This document shows, one piece after another, positions 36,783 to 45,783 of a stretch of DNA of 64,000 nucleotides (position 1 is its first letter; every line of letters begins with the position of its first letter). The notes below the pieces were generated by a model, which saw nothing but the letters and a program-made list of their open reading frames with translations, had not been told where the DNA came from and did no database searches. Location: contig NZ_FPAP01000003.1 in the NCBI RefSeq assembly GCF_900116415.1, positions 124,001-188,000 of the forward strand. Reading direction: 5' to 3'. A program made the translations under genes and the position numbers. The stretch comes from Chryseobacterium formosense (GTDB taxonomy: Bacteria; Bacteroidota; Bacteroidia; Flavobacteriales; Weeksellaceae).

Positions 36783-37307
36783 TCAAGATTTTTTAAGCCT
36801 TGATAAAGTTTCCGGACTCATCCTTAAATAGTTGGCAATATGTTTATTGGGAATTTCCTGAAAAAGCTGCGGACTTCTCTTTAAAACTCTTTCGTAACGT
36901 TCTCTTGGAGAATTGATTAATAAGTCTTTCTCTCTTTCAATCTGTTGCAAAACCAAATCTTCCAAAATAACTGACCATAATTTTAAATTTTCATCTGATG
37001 ATTTGATGAATCTGTAGAAATCTTTTTTGGTAGCAATTTTTATTTCAGTTTTTTTAATTGCCTGAATATAAAAATCGGTTGGTTTTTCAGATAAAAACGA
37101 ATCAAGGCAGACAATAATATTTTCTTTATAACCGAATCGGATCACTCTTTCCTGATCTTCATCTCGGATAAAAATTCTCACACTTCCTTTTTCAATAAAA
37201 TAAATATTGCTATCGATATCACCTTCCAACGTCAGAAAATAATGCCTATTGATTATTTTTTTCTTTTGAAACAAATCTGCATCCAATAAAGTCTGAATAA
37301 TATTCAC
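36783..37307 (-). CDS. Crp/Fnr-family transcriptional regulator
   Basis: A 174-residue regulator with a cyclic-nucleotide-binding-like domain (about 20-105, EGDIDSNIYFIEKGSVRIFI) and a short C-terminal helix-turn-helix (IPNKHIANYLRMSPETLSRLKKS). The only start before the conserved region is GTG at 37307, because an in-frame stop lies just upstream. No Cys cluster for an iron-sulfur centre is present. It probably regulates its downstream DinB neighbour (inference). Confidence 0.85.
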   Translation of the reverse strand: MNIIQTLLDADLFQKKKIINRHYFLTLEGDIDSNIYFIEKGSVRIFIRDEDQERVIRFGYKENIIVCLDSFLSEKPTDFYIQAIKKTEIKIATKKDFYRFIKSSDENLKLWSVILEDLVLQQIEREKDLLINSPRERYERVLKRSPQLFQEIPNKHIANYLRMSPETLSRLKKS

Positions 37308-37330
37308 AATCTGAATTTTAAATTAAATAA

Positions 37331-37356
37331 AAACCTCATAAAAATATATGAGGTTT
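37331..37356 (-). terminator. Terminator after the ABC-associated membrane gene
   Basis: AAACCTCATA (37331-37340) and TATGAGGTTT (37347-37356) form a perfect 10-bp stem followed by an A/T tract, 20 bp past the stop of the gene at 37377. Confidence 0.65.
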
Positions 37357-37376
37357 AAAATTATAAAAAAGGAAAT

Positions 37377-39260
37377 CTATTCGGGCATCGCTTTCCATTT
37401 TTGAAGAATCGCTGTATAGAAATACATAAAAATAAATCCTAAGATCAAAATGATATAGCTCAGCATAAAACCAAGTGATTCTATGATTGTAATGCAGTTT
37501 TCATAAACCGCTCCCGTTTCAGAATTGTATACCGTACCGCCGCAAGCATCCCTCTGATACATAGAAATGATCACAAATATGAGAAGTACAAACAATACGA
37601 AACAATTCATAGAAATATTCACGAAGATCGAAGAAACCAGTTTCCTTACTTTATTCATCATGAATAAAGGAATCAACAAAATAACAATTGAAACCAAAAG
37701 CGTTACATGAGATGCAAAAAATTCTTCTTTCCCGTTTAAAGAAAAAGAATAAAAAACAGTCAGCAATACAACGGATAAAACTAAAATTCCCGCACTGATA
37801 ACACTGAAAAGTAACGATTTAAGACCTGTAATTCTAAAGCTGAAGATAAAAGTCGATAAGAAAAATGCGATCCACAAATAAATATGAACATTTTCTGAAA
37901 AGAAATCTTCTTTTTTCACCGAATCAACATTCTTCAGCAAATCTTTCATGTTCTCGGTTTTGTAATAATAATCTGTAAGATTATTTTTAAAATACTTATC
38001 CGGAGCAATCTGTTTATTGATTTCAGGATTGAAGGCTCTTATTTTGATGCTGTCATCTACAATTCTACCTTCTTCATCTACAGTTGCAGCGGTAGAATCT
38101 GCATAAACTTCAGCTGTCTGAGCTTCATCAGAAGCAGAATAATCATAGTCATTAGTTCTTCCCGGTTCATAATCTTTCATGAAATATCTTACTTCAAAAT
38201 CAGGATTATTTGGAGAAAAAATCATTTTGGTCCAGATCTTTGCATCCAGATTGTTTTTGACTCTGAATTGCTTAGAAATGGCAATAAAATCAGTTAAAAG
38301 CTTTTCCAACTCGGCAGGATTTTTCTTATTTAGCAACAGAGCTGTTTTTTCATTAATAACAGCCTTTCTTTTTTTGAGTATCGGATCAGGATAATCTTTG
38401 TTGTACTCAATATCTGTATAACTATATGCATATGAATCTGATAAATCGGAATCATAAAATATATTCGAAAAGTTATAATAGCTTGGCTTTGTTGTTTTGA
38501 TATAGGATGAAAGGTCTACAACATCTTTCTTAAAATAATAAATCTTTGAGTTTTCTTTTTGTTCACTATAAGCTTCTACCGTTTTTGCCGATCTTTCAGG
38601 TTCAGGCATAATAAAATTTTTCTTATTATACTTTTTGTAAGAAGTTTTAGAATAAATAGTATAGAACTGATAAACACGGTTATAGTAAACGAAATATTTT
38701 TTGTTGCGGTCTGCATCATCAACATTGGTTTCACAATAAAGATCATAAAAAGGTTTCGGATACAGCCTATTTTCTAACGTGTAATCTTCAATATTTTGAG
38801 AAAGAAAAGGCGTCGCCCGGTTGATAACATCAATGTTTTTTGCCATTTCCTGATCAGAATATTTATTATTGATAAACATTCTGAAGCCAGTCATATAAGA
38901 AAAATAAAATGTCGTACACGAAAAAATAATGATGAAATATTGTACAAACTGACCAAATAATTTTCCTTTTGAAGAAGGATAGAAATTTTTGAACGAGTTG
39001 TTTTTAAACATCATCAGAAGCCAGCCTACAAGCAGCAAAATTGATATTATAAGATGAATAAAAATGACTCCATCCTGATAATAATCGTTTTTCACACTGT
39101 ATTTCTGTAAAGAAACAGGATCGATATGAGAGAGGTAGCCAATCACAAAAAAGATGATATGCGCTGCTAAAGCCGCGAAAAGCATCCATACGATTTTCGT
39201 ATTCCAGATGGTAGGATATTTTTCGAGCAGATATTTGTTGAATGTATTGAGTTTTTGCAT
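37377..39260 (-). CDS. Large membrane protein, probable partner of the adjacent ABC ATPase
   Basis: A 627-residue integral membrane protein of unknown family. Three membrane segments near the N-terminus (about 23-45, 64-85, 105-126) are followed by about 310 mostly hydrophilic residues rich in Tyr, Asp and Lys, then five segments from about 455 to the end. The layout of membrane bundle, large extracytoplasmic domain and membrane bundle recalls ABC-2-type exporter permeases. It lies 21 bp downstream of the ATPase gene, so the two likely form one transporter. The substrate is unknown. Confidence 0.65.
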   Translation of the reverse strand: MQKLNTFNKYLLEKYPTIWNTKIVWMLFAALAAHIIFFVIGYLSHIDPVSLQKYSVKNDYYQDGVIFIHLIISILLLVGWLLMMFKNNSFKNFYPSSKGKLFGQFVQYFIIIFSCTTFYFSYMTGFRMFINNKYSDQEMAKNIDVINRATPFLSQNIEDYTLENRLYPKPFYDLYCETNVDDADRNKKYFVYYNRVYQFYTIYSKTSYKKYNKKNFIMPEPERSAKTVEAYSEQKENSKIYYFKKDVVDLSSYIKTTKPSYYNFSNIFYDSDLSDSYAYSYTDIEYNKDYPDPILKKRKAVINEKTALLLNKKNPAELEKLLTDFIAISKQFRVKNNLDAKIWTKMIFSPNNPDFEVRYFMKDYEPGRTNDYDYSASDEAQTAEVYADSTAATVDEEGRIVDDSIKIRAFNPEINKQIAPDKYFKNNLTDYYYKTENMKDLLKNVDSVKKEDFFSENVHIYLWIAFFLSTFIFSFRITGLKSLLFSVISAGILVLSVVLLTVFYSFSLNGKEEFFASHVTLLVSIVILLIPLFMMNKVRKLVSSIFVNISMNCFVLFVLLIFVIISMYQRDACGGTVYNSETGAVYENCITIIESLGFMLSYIILILGFIFMYFYTAILQKWKAMPE

Positions 39261-39281
39261 TTTAATTGGAATTAATGAAGA

Positions 39282-40433
39282 TTAATTAACGAAAAACCTT
39301 CTTGTAGAAGATGAAATATTTCTGATGTATACCAATTCGGTTCTGGCATTTCCCAAAGCAGAAATCACATCATAAAACTCGGTTTCTGAAGAGAAATAAG
39401 CCACATACACTCCCCCATTGAAATTCAGCTTTTCGAGATTAAAATCTTTGAAAACTTCCAATAATTTTTCGCGTGATTCCGGAGTATCAATTTCTATGAT
39501 TAAATGGCTGTTTTCTGCGTTCTGAAGTTCAGAATTGTCTTTGTACTGACCATTTTTCAGAAAAATTACCTTATCCGAAACTTTTTCAACTTCATACAAT
39601 TGCTGTGAACTCAAAATCAAGGCAATCGGATTGTTCACAGAATTGGCAATCGATTTTAAATCTTCCAGAATTACTTGTTGCGCCAAAACATCGAGATTTG
39701 CCAACGGTTCGTCGAGTAAAAGAATTTCAGGCTGTCTGAGAAGTGTTCTCGCCAGTTCGAAACGCATTTTGTAACCGGAAGAAAGCTCGCTCCACTTCAG
39801 ATGCTTGTAATTCCACAATCCGAGACGGGCGATCATCATCAAAGTTCGTGTTTCATTTTCTTCAGGTTTTACGCCGTAATTTGAGAGAACAAATTTCAAA
39901 TTATCCTTAAGACTTCCATACCATTTTTCGGTTCGCTGCGGAATATAAACCAGCTTTGTACGAAGATCATACTCATCTTTCGGCTCAACATTGAATGAGT
40001 AATTGAGTTCACCTTCATTAAAAGAAATTTCTTTAGCCAAAATTCTTAAAAGTGTCGTTTTCCCGTTTCCGTTCTCACCTACCAAACCATAAACCTGTCC
40101 TTTATTAATTTCCACAGAAACCGGACCCAACGAAAAGCGATTGCTTCCGTAAGATTTCAGAATATTTCTTGCCCGAAGCACAGATTTTTCCAGAGAATGT
40201 TCATGAACAGGAATTTTTTCGATTTTCTGAAGAAGGTTTTTTGATTTTTCAATGAGCTCTTCGGTGTAAGTCGGATACTTTTCTTTCCAGTCCGTCAATT
40301 CAATGGCTTCTTTATAAATTTGCATGTTTTGTGTATCCATAGCACAATCGAGAAGCTTTCTGAAACCCAGAACAGTATCTTTGTTGTCGAAGAAATGATA
40401 AACTTCGTTCACACGATGTTGATGTTTCGTCAT
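39282..40433 (-). CDS. ABC transporter ATP-binding protein with N-terminal extension
   Basis: A 383-residue cytoplasmic ATPase. An about 85-residue helical extension precedes the ABC domain. Walker A is GENGNGKT (119-126), the signature is LSSGYKMRFELA, and Walker B is EILLLDEPLANLD. A C-terminal domain (about 310-383) follows. The N-terminal extension is not standard for ABC-2 exporters. It is co-transcribed with the membrane protein at 37377. Export or gliding-type functions are conceivable; nothing in the sequence decides. Confidence 0.85.
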   Translation of the reverse strand: MTKHQHRVNEVYHFFDNKDTVLGFRKLLDCAMDTQNMQIYKEAIELTDWKEKYPTYTEELIEKSKNLLQKIEKIPVHEHSLEKSVLRARNILKSYGSNRFSLGPVSVEINKGQVYGLVGENGNGKTTLLRILAKEISFNEGELNYSFNVEPKDEYDLRTKLVYIPQRTEKWYGSLKDNLKFVLSNYGVKPEENETRTLMMIARLGLWNYKHLKWSELSSGYKMRFELARTLLRQPEILLLDEPLANLDVLAQQVILEDLKSIANSVNNPIALILSSQQLYEVEKVSDKVIFLKNGQYKDNSELQNAENSHLIIEIDTPESREKLLEVFKDFNLEKLNFNGGVYVAYFSSETEFYDVISALGNARTELVYIRNISSSTRRFFVN

Positions 40434-40510
40434 TTGTTTTATTTAATAAATCTAATATAGATAAAATTCAAGAATAAATTATATCAATTCATAGAGAAAA
40501 ATTTATTGAT

Positions 40511-40518
40511 TATATTTG
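40511..40518 (+). promoter_or_regulatory. -7 box for the pepsin-like gene
   Basis: TATATTTG matches the Bacteroidetes -7 consensus exactly, 19 bp upstream of the ATG at 40538. No clear -33 TTTG is seen. Confidence 0.5.
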
Positions 40519-40537
40519 TTTAAATTTTAGTTTTAAA

Positions 40538-41386
40538 ATGATTAAAAAATCGATCTTCGTTTTATCGTTTATTGTAAGTTCAATGATTGTTAATGCTCAG
40601 GAAACGATTCCTTTTCGATTAACCAAGCACAACAACATTATTGTAAAAACATTGGTGAATGACAAAGATTCTCTTCATCTGATGTTTCAGATTGCGATGG
40701 AAGATTGCTCTGTTTCACCTGAAAGAAACCGGAATGCAGATCATATAAAATTCACCGATGAATTGAGTGACGGAAATACTGTGCAAATCGGGAACAAAAA
40801 ATATGAAAACATACGGTTTTTTGACAATGAATTTTCCGGTCACGAATCCGATGGGAAAATCGGAACAGGAATTTTTAAAGATAAATATTTTAAAATCGAT
40901 TATGATAATAATCAGTTTGTAAGTTATGAAAAAGAGCCAGATCTGAAAGATTATCGGGCAATGAATCTTTTTATGAAAAACGGACAATACTTTATTGAAG
41001 CTGATGTCGTCATCGAAGATAAACAGCAGGAAGCTTATTTTCTTTTACAGTCGGGTTATTCGGGTGGACTGATTTTTAGCAACCAGTTTTCTGATGAGAA
41101 TACATTAGATAAAAAACTGAAAATTACAGGTGAAAAATCATTAAAAAATTCCGCTGGTAAAACAATCACAACAAAACATGGAATCTTACCATTTTTTAAA
41201 TTCGGAAATATTGTTCTGAAAAATGTTACAGCCGGATTTTTTACAGGAGAAATTAAAAATCAGAAGACCAATTATCTTGCTGCAGATGTGATGCGTAGAT
41301 TCAACTGGATTTTTGATAAAGACAGAAAAACGGTTTATATAAAGAAGAGTAAATATTTTGATGAGCCATATTATAAAATTTTATAG
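40538..41386 (+). CDS. Secreted retropepsin-like protein lacking catalytic Asp residues
   Basis: A 282-residue exported protein with signal peptide 1-21 (IVNAQ). The fold reads as two aspartic-protease-like lobes: IGTGIFKDKYFKIDYDNNQFV (about 108-128) and LAADVMRRFNWIFDKDRKTVYI near the end are typical. At the positions where DTG/DSG motifs belong, the sequence has FQIA (Gln51) and LQSGYSGGLIF (Gln171). Both catalytic Asp appear replaced by Gln, so it is probably a binding or structural protein rather than a protease. Confidence 0.65.
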   Translation: MIKKSIFVLSFIVSSMIVNAQETIPFRLTKHNNIIVKTLVNDKDSLHLMFQIAMEDCSVSPERNRNADHIKFTDELSDGNTVQIGNKKYENIRFFDNEFSGHESDGKIGTGIFKDKYFKIDYDNNQFVSYEKEPDLKDYRAMNLFMKNGQYFIEADVVIEDKQQEAYFLLQSGYSGGLIFSNQFSDENTLDKKLKITGEKSLKNSAGKTITTKHGILPFFKFGNIVLKNVTAGFFTGEIKNQKTNYLAADVMRRFNWIFDKDRKTVYIKKSKYFDEPYYKIL

Positions 41387-41520
41387 ATAAATTTTCAACT
41401 ATCTTGTACTATCCTGCCCCATTAATTTTTACTATCTAATTTTTTTATACTTTTAAAAAGTTAGAAAATGATTAAAAATTAGAATACAATTTATTAAGAT
41501 TGATTCTAAAAATGCAATGC

Positions 41521-41534
41521 GCAATCGATTAACC
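41521..41534. promoter_or_regulatory. Candidate LacI-type half-palindrome upstream of fucP
   Basis: GCAATCGATTAACC contains the 8-bp palindrome AATCGATT with the central CG typical of LacI-family operators. It sits 36 bp upstream of the fucP start. No LacI gene is in the window, so this is a weak call. Confidence 0.25.
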
Positions 41535-41569
41535 ATTTTCTGAATTATAAAAATTTAGAAATTAACCCA

Positions 41570-42850
41570 ATGAATAGTACCCATTCCGGAAACACTGTTT
41601 CTTCTGCTTCAAAAAAGAAAAACTATGGTCTTCCTCTGATTCTTATCACAAGCTTATTTTTCTTTTGGGGATTTATCCATAATCTTGATCCGATCTTGAT
41701 TAAACATTTGAGAAGTGCCTTTCAACTGAATCATTTTCAGGCATCATTAGTCGATTCGTCTGTTTTTGCAGCGTACTTCTTATTAGCAATTCCAGCAGGA
41801 ATGATTATTCAGAAATATGGTTATAAAACCGGGATTTTGGTTGGGCTATTCTTTTTTGCGGCAGGTTGTTTTTTGTTTATTCCCGCAGCCAACACGATTA
41901 GTTATCCATTTTTTCTCGGAGCGCTTTTTGTTTTGTCTTGCGGATTGGCTATTCTGGAAACAGCTGCCAATCCATACATTACCATTTTAGGTCCACCGGA
42001 AAAAGCGACTCAAAGATTAAACTTTGCGCAATCTTTCAATGGTTTAGCAGCTTCCATTGCTCCAATTATTGGCGGAGTTTTTATCTTGGCTGAAGAACCA
42101 AAATCACAGGAAGAGCTTTCAACATTGAGCGAAGCAGCAAAATTGGCTTACATTCAGACAGAAACATCATTGGTAAAAGGACCTTACCTAATTTTAGGAT
42201 TGATTCTTCTATTGGTTATGATTTTATTTCTATTCATCAAACTACCTGAAGTAAAAGAAAGTGAAGAGAAATCAACTAAAAGTTTCCTACAGGTTTTAGG
42301 CGTGAAAAATGTCGGTTGGGGCGTTTTGGCTCAATTCTTTTATATCGGCGCACAGATTTATGTTTTCAGCTTTCTTTTGGTTTTTGCAGAAGATGCGATC
42401 AATATGGCTGGACAGGAAGCAAAATATTATGCAGGAGTTGCAGGATTATTATTTATGACCGGACGTTTTGCCGGAACATTTTTCATGAAATATATTTCTC
42501 CTCAAAAACTTTTAAGAATTTACAGCGTTATGAGTATTATTCTCAGTATTTGGGTTATCGCAGGAACAGGAATTTCAACACTGTATGCATTGGTTGGAAT
42601 GACATTTTTCATGTCTATTATGTTCCCAACCATATTCGCATTGGGAATTGAGGGCGCAGGTTCAGATACAAAACCTGCTTCAAGTTTATTAATTATGTCA
42701 ATTGTCGGAGGCGCAATTATTCCGCCTATTGCAAGTAAAATCACAGATATTTCAGGGAATATTCATCTATCCTATATTGTCCCTCTATTCTGTTTTATCA
42801 TCGTGTTTTTATTTTCATTACGATTTAGAAATAAAACATCTGTACAATAA
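41570..42850 (+). CDS. fucP: L-fucose:H+ symporter, MFS family
   Basis: A 426-residue inner-membrane permease with about 12 membrane segments. The FucP signature is clear: ITSLFFFWGFIHNLDPILIKHL near the N-terminus, LDSSVFAAYF-like VDSSVFAAYFLLAIPAG, and FVLSCGLAILETAANPYITILGPP. It heads a run of genes encoding the non-phosphorylating fucose route. The related hexose permeases of the same family are the main alternative, but the downstream enzymes favour L-fucose. Confidence 0.88.
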   Translation: MNSTHSGNTVSSASKKKNYGLPLILITSLFFFWGFIHNLDPILIKHLRSAFQLNHFQASLVDSSVFAAYFLLAIPAGMIIQKYGYKTGILVGLFFFAAGCFLFIPAANTISYPFFLGALFVLSCGLAILETAANPYITILGPPEKATQRLNFAQSFNGLAASIAPIIGGVFILAEEPKSQEELSTLSEAAKLAYIQTETSLVKGPYLILGLILLLVMILFLFIKLPEVKESEEKSTKSFLQVLGVKNVGWGVLAQFFYIGAQIYVFSFLLVFAEDAINMAGQEAKYYAGVAGLLFMTGRFAGTFFMKYISPQKLLRIYSVMSIILSIWVIAGTGISTLYALVGMTFFMSIMFPTIFALGIEGAGSDTKPASSLLIMSIVGGAIIPPIASKITDISGNIHLSYIVPLFCFIIVFLFSLRFRNKTSVQ

Positions 42851-42870
42851 ATAAAGAATAAAAGTATTTG

Positions 42871-42948
42871 GTCTTTGCTAAGCAGAGCGCCTTCGAACGA
42901 AAAATATGCAGAACAATAGTAAAAAAACTTTGCGCACTTAGCGTTTAA
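42871..42948 (+). repeat. Partial GTTCGC-family repeat with tail
   Basis: The right half of the element (GCGCCTTCGAACGAAAAATATGC shortened form) plus the tail CTTTGCGCACTTAGCGTTTA ends 13 bp before the start codon of the dehydratase gene. Confidence 0.65.
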
Positions 42949-42961
42949 ATGATATTAAAAA

Positions 42962-44602
42962 ATGAGCAATTTAATTTTAAAAATAAATTCAAAAGACAAT
43001 GTTTTAGTCGCTTTGCAGGATATTCCGGCAAATACTGAAATTATTTTTGAAGGAATCAAATACAAAACTTTAGAGGAAATTCCTGCCAAGCATAAATTCT
43101 TTATGAATAATATGAAAAACGGCGATGAGATTTTCATGTACGGTGTTTTGGTGGGTAAAGTTCAGTACGATTTGTCAGCCGGAACAAGGATGACAACCGA
43201 CAATACAAAACACGCTGCCGAACCTTTTTATTACCGTGATGTCGATTATCATTGGACAAAACCTGATGTTTCAAAATTCATCAATAAAACTTTTAAAGGC
43301 TATCACCGTTCAAACGGCGATGTGGGAACAGCTAATTACTGGCTTTTTATTCCGACAGTTTTTTGTGAAAACCGAAATCTTGACATTATTAAAGAATCTC
43401 TTTACAATGAATTGGGTTATGCAGTTGATGAAAAGTATAAGAATTACACGCATCAATTGGTTGAAGCTATTTCGAAAGGAGAAAATATGGACGAGCTCGA
43501 TTTTTCCCCATCCAATATTCCTAAAAAAGAACGAGTTTTTAAGAATGTAGACGGAATCAAGTTTCTCAACCATACAGGAGGTTGTGGTGGAACGAGGCAG
43601 GATGCGGATACTTTAAGCAAACTTTTAGCTTCGTATGCAGACCATCCTAATGTTGCAGGAGTAACATTGTTAAGTTTGGGTTGTCAACATCTTCAGATTG
43701 AAAATTTTAAGAAAGATTTATATAGTCGAAATCCAAATTTTGATAAACCTTTACTCGTTTTCGAACAGCAGAAAGCTGAAAGTGAAGAAATGATGATCAA
43801 AAAGGCCATTTTTGAAACCTTAAAAGGTCTTCTTGAAATTAATAAAATTGAACGGGAAGACGCACCGCTCAGCAAACTTTGTGTAGGCGTAAAATGTGGT
43901 GGAAGCGATGGTTTCAGCGGTATTTCAGCAAATCCAGCGGTAGGGCATTTGGCGGATATTCTCTCTGTTTTGGGAGCGAAAGTTTTGCTGGCGGAATTCC
44001 CAGAATTGTGTGGTGCTGAACAGGAATTAATCGACAGAGCGGTTGATCAGCCAACTGCCGAGAAATTCATTAAACTCATGACAGAATACGATGAATTGGC
44101 GCATGCCGTCGGTTCAGGATTTTACATGAATCCATCACCGGGAAATATCAAAGATGGTTTAATTACCGATGCTATCAAATCAGCAGGAGCCGCCAAAAAA
44201 GGAGGTTCATCCCCTGTTGTAGATGTTTTAGATTATACAGAACCTGCAACAAAACCGGGGTTAAGTCTCGTCTGTACGCCAGGAAATGATGTGGAAGCAA
44301 CGACAGGAAAAGCAGCTTCAGGAGCAACTTTAATTTTATTTACAACTGGTTTGGGAACTCCGACAGGAAATCCCGTTTGTCCGGTGATTAAAGTGGCGAC
44401 GAATACGGCTTTAGCGACGAGAATGTCGGATATTATCGATATTGATACGGGTGCAATTGTGCGGGGTGAAAAAACGATTCAGGAAATGGGGGAAGATATT
44501 TTAGACTTCTGTATTGAAGTGGCGAGTGGAAATATTATTCCTAAAGCTGTAGCGTTGAATCAGGATGATTTTATTCCCTGGAAAAGAGGGGTAAGTCTTT
44601 AG
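42962..44602 (+). CDS. UxaA-family sugar-acid dehydratase, candidate L-fuconate dehydratase
   Basis: A 546-residue protein of the altronate/galactarate dehydratase family: N-terminal SAF-like domain (1-110, ILKINSKDNVLVALQDIPANTEI), then the catalytic region with KGYHRSNGDVGTANYW, FLNHTGGCGGTRQDAD, GVTLLSLGCQHLQ, CVGVKCGGSDGFSGISANPAVG and the C-terminal GLGTPTGNPVCPVIKVATNT. Conserved Cys and His suggest iron binding. In this cluster every other step of L-fucose oxidation is present and no enolase-superfamily fuconate dehydratase is seen. This protein therefore most likely dehydrates L-fuconate to 2-keto-3-deoxy-L-fuconate (inference). Altronate dehydratase is the default annotation and remains possible. 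Confidence 0.8.
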   Translation: MSNLILKINSKDNVLVALQDIPANTEIIFEGIKYKTLEEIPAKHKFFMNNMKNGDEIFMYGVLVGKVQYDLSAGTRMTTDNTKHAAEPFYYRDVDYHWTKPDVSKFINKTFKGYHRSNGDVGTANYWLFIPTVFCENRNLDIIKESLYNELGYAVDEKYKNYTHQLVEAISKGENMDELDFSPSNIPKKERVFKNVDGIKFLNHTGGCGGTRQDADTLSKLLASYADHPNVAGVTLLSLGCQHLQIENFKKDLYSRNPNFDKPLLVFEQQKAESEEMMIKKAIFETLKGLLEINKIEREDAPLSKLCVGVKCGGSDGFSGISANPAVGHLADILSVLGAKVLLAEFPELCGAEQELIDRAVDQPTAEKFIKLMTEYDELAHAVGSGFYMNPSPGNIKDGLITDAIKSAGAAKKGGSSPVVDVLDYTEPATKPGLSLVCTPGNDVEATTGKAASGATLILFTTGLGTPTGNPVCPVIKVATNTALATRMSDIIDIDTGAIVRGEKTIQEMGEDILDFCIEVASGNIIPKAVALNQDDFIPWKRGVSL

Positions 44603-44675
44603 TTTTAAAGTAAAAGGTAAAAAGTAAAAAGAGCCAAGGTTGTTACACATCTCTTAAACATGAAAACAAACAAAA

Positions 44676-44760
44676 GTCTTTGTGGTCTTAGTTAAGTGAA
44701 ACGCCTTTGCGAACTTAAAAACAATTAGTAGTCAAAAAATCTTAGCGTACTTTGCGTTAA
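44676..44760 (+). repeat. Partial GTTCGC-family repeat with tail
   Basis: Contains ACGCCTTTGCGAAC and the tail CTTAGCGTACTTTGCGTTAA, which ends 15 bp before the next start codon. The left half is degraded. Confidence 0.65.
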
Positions 44761-44775
44761 AAAAAATAAATAAAA

Positions 44776-45540
44776 ATGTTTTCATTAAAAAATAAAAAAG
44801 CAATTGTAACAGGCGGCGGAAGCGGAATCGGACAAGCCATTGCTGTCCAACTCGCAGCCAATGGTGCGGAAGTTCATATTATTGAAATCACAGAACAAAA
44901 CGGACAGGAAACTCTGGGAAAAATACAATCTTCCGGGGGAAATGCAAAAGTTTATGCGTGTGATGTTTCAAAACAGAAAGATGTTTTGGCGGTTTTTGAA
45001 GAGATTGGAGCAATTAATATTCTTATCAATAACGCTGGAATTGCCCACATCGGAAAAGCAGATACAACTTCTGAAGAGGATTTTGACAGGATTTATAATG
45101 TCAATATTAAAGGAGTTTACAATTGTTTGTTCGCTGCGATTCCGCAGATTAGAAAATCTGGTGGTGGTGTGATTATTAATATGGCATCGATTGCGGCTTT
45201 GGTAGGAATTCCTGACCGTTTTGCATACAGCACGGCGAAAGGCGCGGTAAAGGCAATGACGATGAGTGTTGCGAAAGATTATATCAGTGAAAATATCAGA
45301 TGTAATTCGATTTCCCCGGCAAGAGTTCATACGCCTTTTGTTGATGGATTTTTAAAGAATAATTATCCTGATAAAATTGAAGAAATGTTTGAAAAATTGT
45401 CGAAAACCCAACCGATCGGAAGAATGGCGCAACCAGAGGAAGTTGCTTCTTTAGCACTGTATTTGTGCAGTGATGAAGCTTCATTTATTACGGGTGTGGA
45501 TTATCCTATTGATGGTGGTTTTACGACTTTAAATAATTAA
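44776..45540 (+). CDS. SDR, probable 2-keto-3-deoxy-L-fuconate dehydrogenase
   Basis: A 254-residue cytoplasmic SDR. It has TGGGSGIGQAIA, NNAGIAHIGK, catalytic Ser in NMASIAALVG and YSTAK, and the substrate loop SPARVHTPFVDGFLKNNYP, all intact. Located after the dehydratase and before the FAH hydrolase, it most likely oxidises 2-keto-3-deoxy-L-fuconate to the 2,4-diketo acid using NAD. The IRCNSISPARVHTPFVDGF stretch is typical of this group as I recall it. Confidence 0.8.
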   Translation: MFSLKNKKAIVTGGGSGIGQAIAVQLAANGAEVHIIEITEQNGQETLGKIQSSGGNAKVYACDVSKQKDVLAVFEEIGAINILINNAGIAHIGKADTTSEEDFDRIYNVNIKGVYNCLFAAIPQIRKSGGGVIINMASIAALVGIPDRFAYSTAKGAVKAMTMSVAKDYISENIRCNSISPARVHTPFVDGFLKNNYPDKIEEMFEKLSKTQPIGRMAQPEEVASLALYLCSDEASFITGVDYPIDGGFTTLNN

Positions 45541-45609
45541 AAAATAACTTACAGATTATTTTCTTTAACGCAATGTTCGAAGATTATAAATAAAACTGGC
45601 ATAAAATCC

Positions 45610-45752
45610 GTTCGCAAGAGCACTTCGTTCAGCAAATGATAGCAAAGTGCCTTGGCTGAGTGAAATCGAAGGTTCGACGTAGTCAAACGCCTTTGCGAAC
45701 GAAAAATATGCAAAACATTATTAAAAAAAATCTTAGCGCTCTTTGCGTTTAA
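45610..45752 (+). repeat. Complete GTTCGC-family repeat with tail
   Basis: Terminal inverted repeats GTTCGCAAGAGC (45610-45621) and GCCTTTGCGAAC (45689-45700), the interior GCTGAGTGAAATCGAAGG, then an A-rich spacer and the tail CTTAGCGCTCTTTGCGTTTA ending 45752, 31 bp before the FAH gene. Nearly collinear with the copy at 34667-34756. Confidence 0.8.
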
Positions 45753-45783
45753 ATTAAATATTCAAAGACAATAAAATTTAAAA

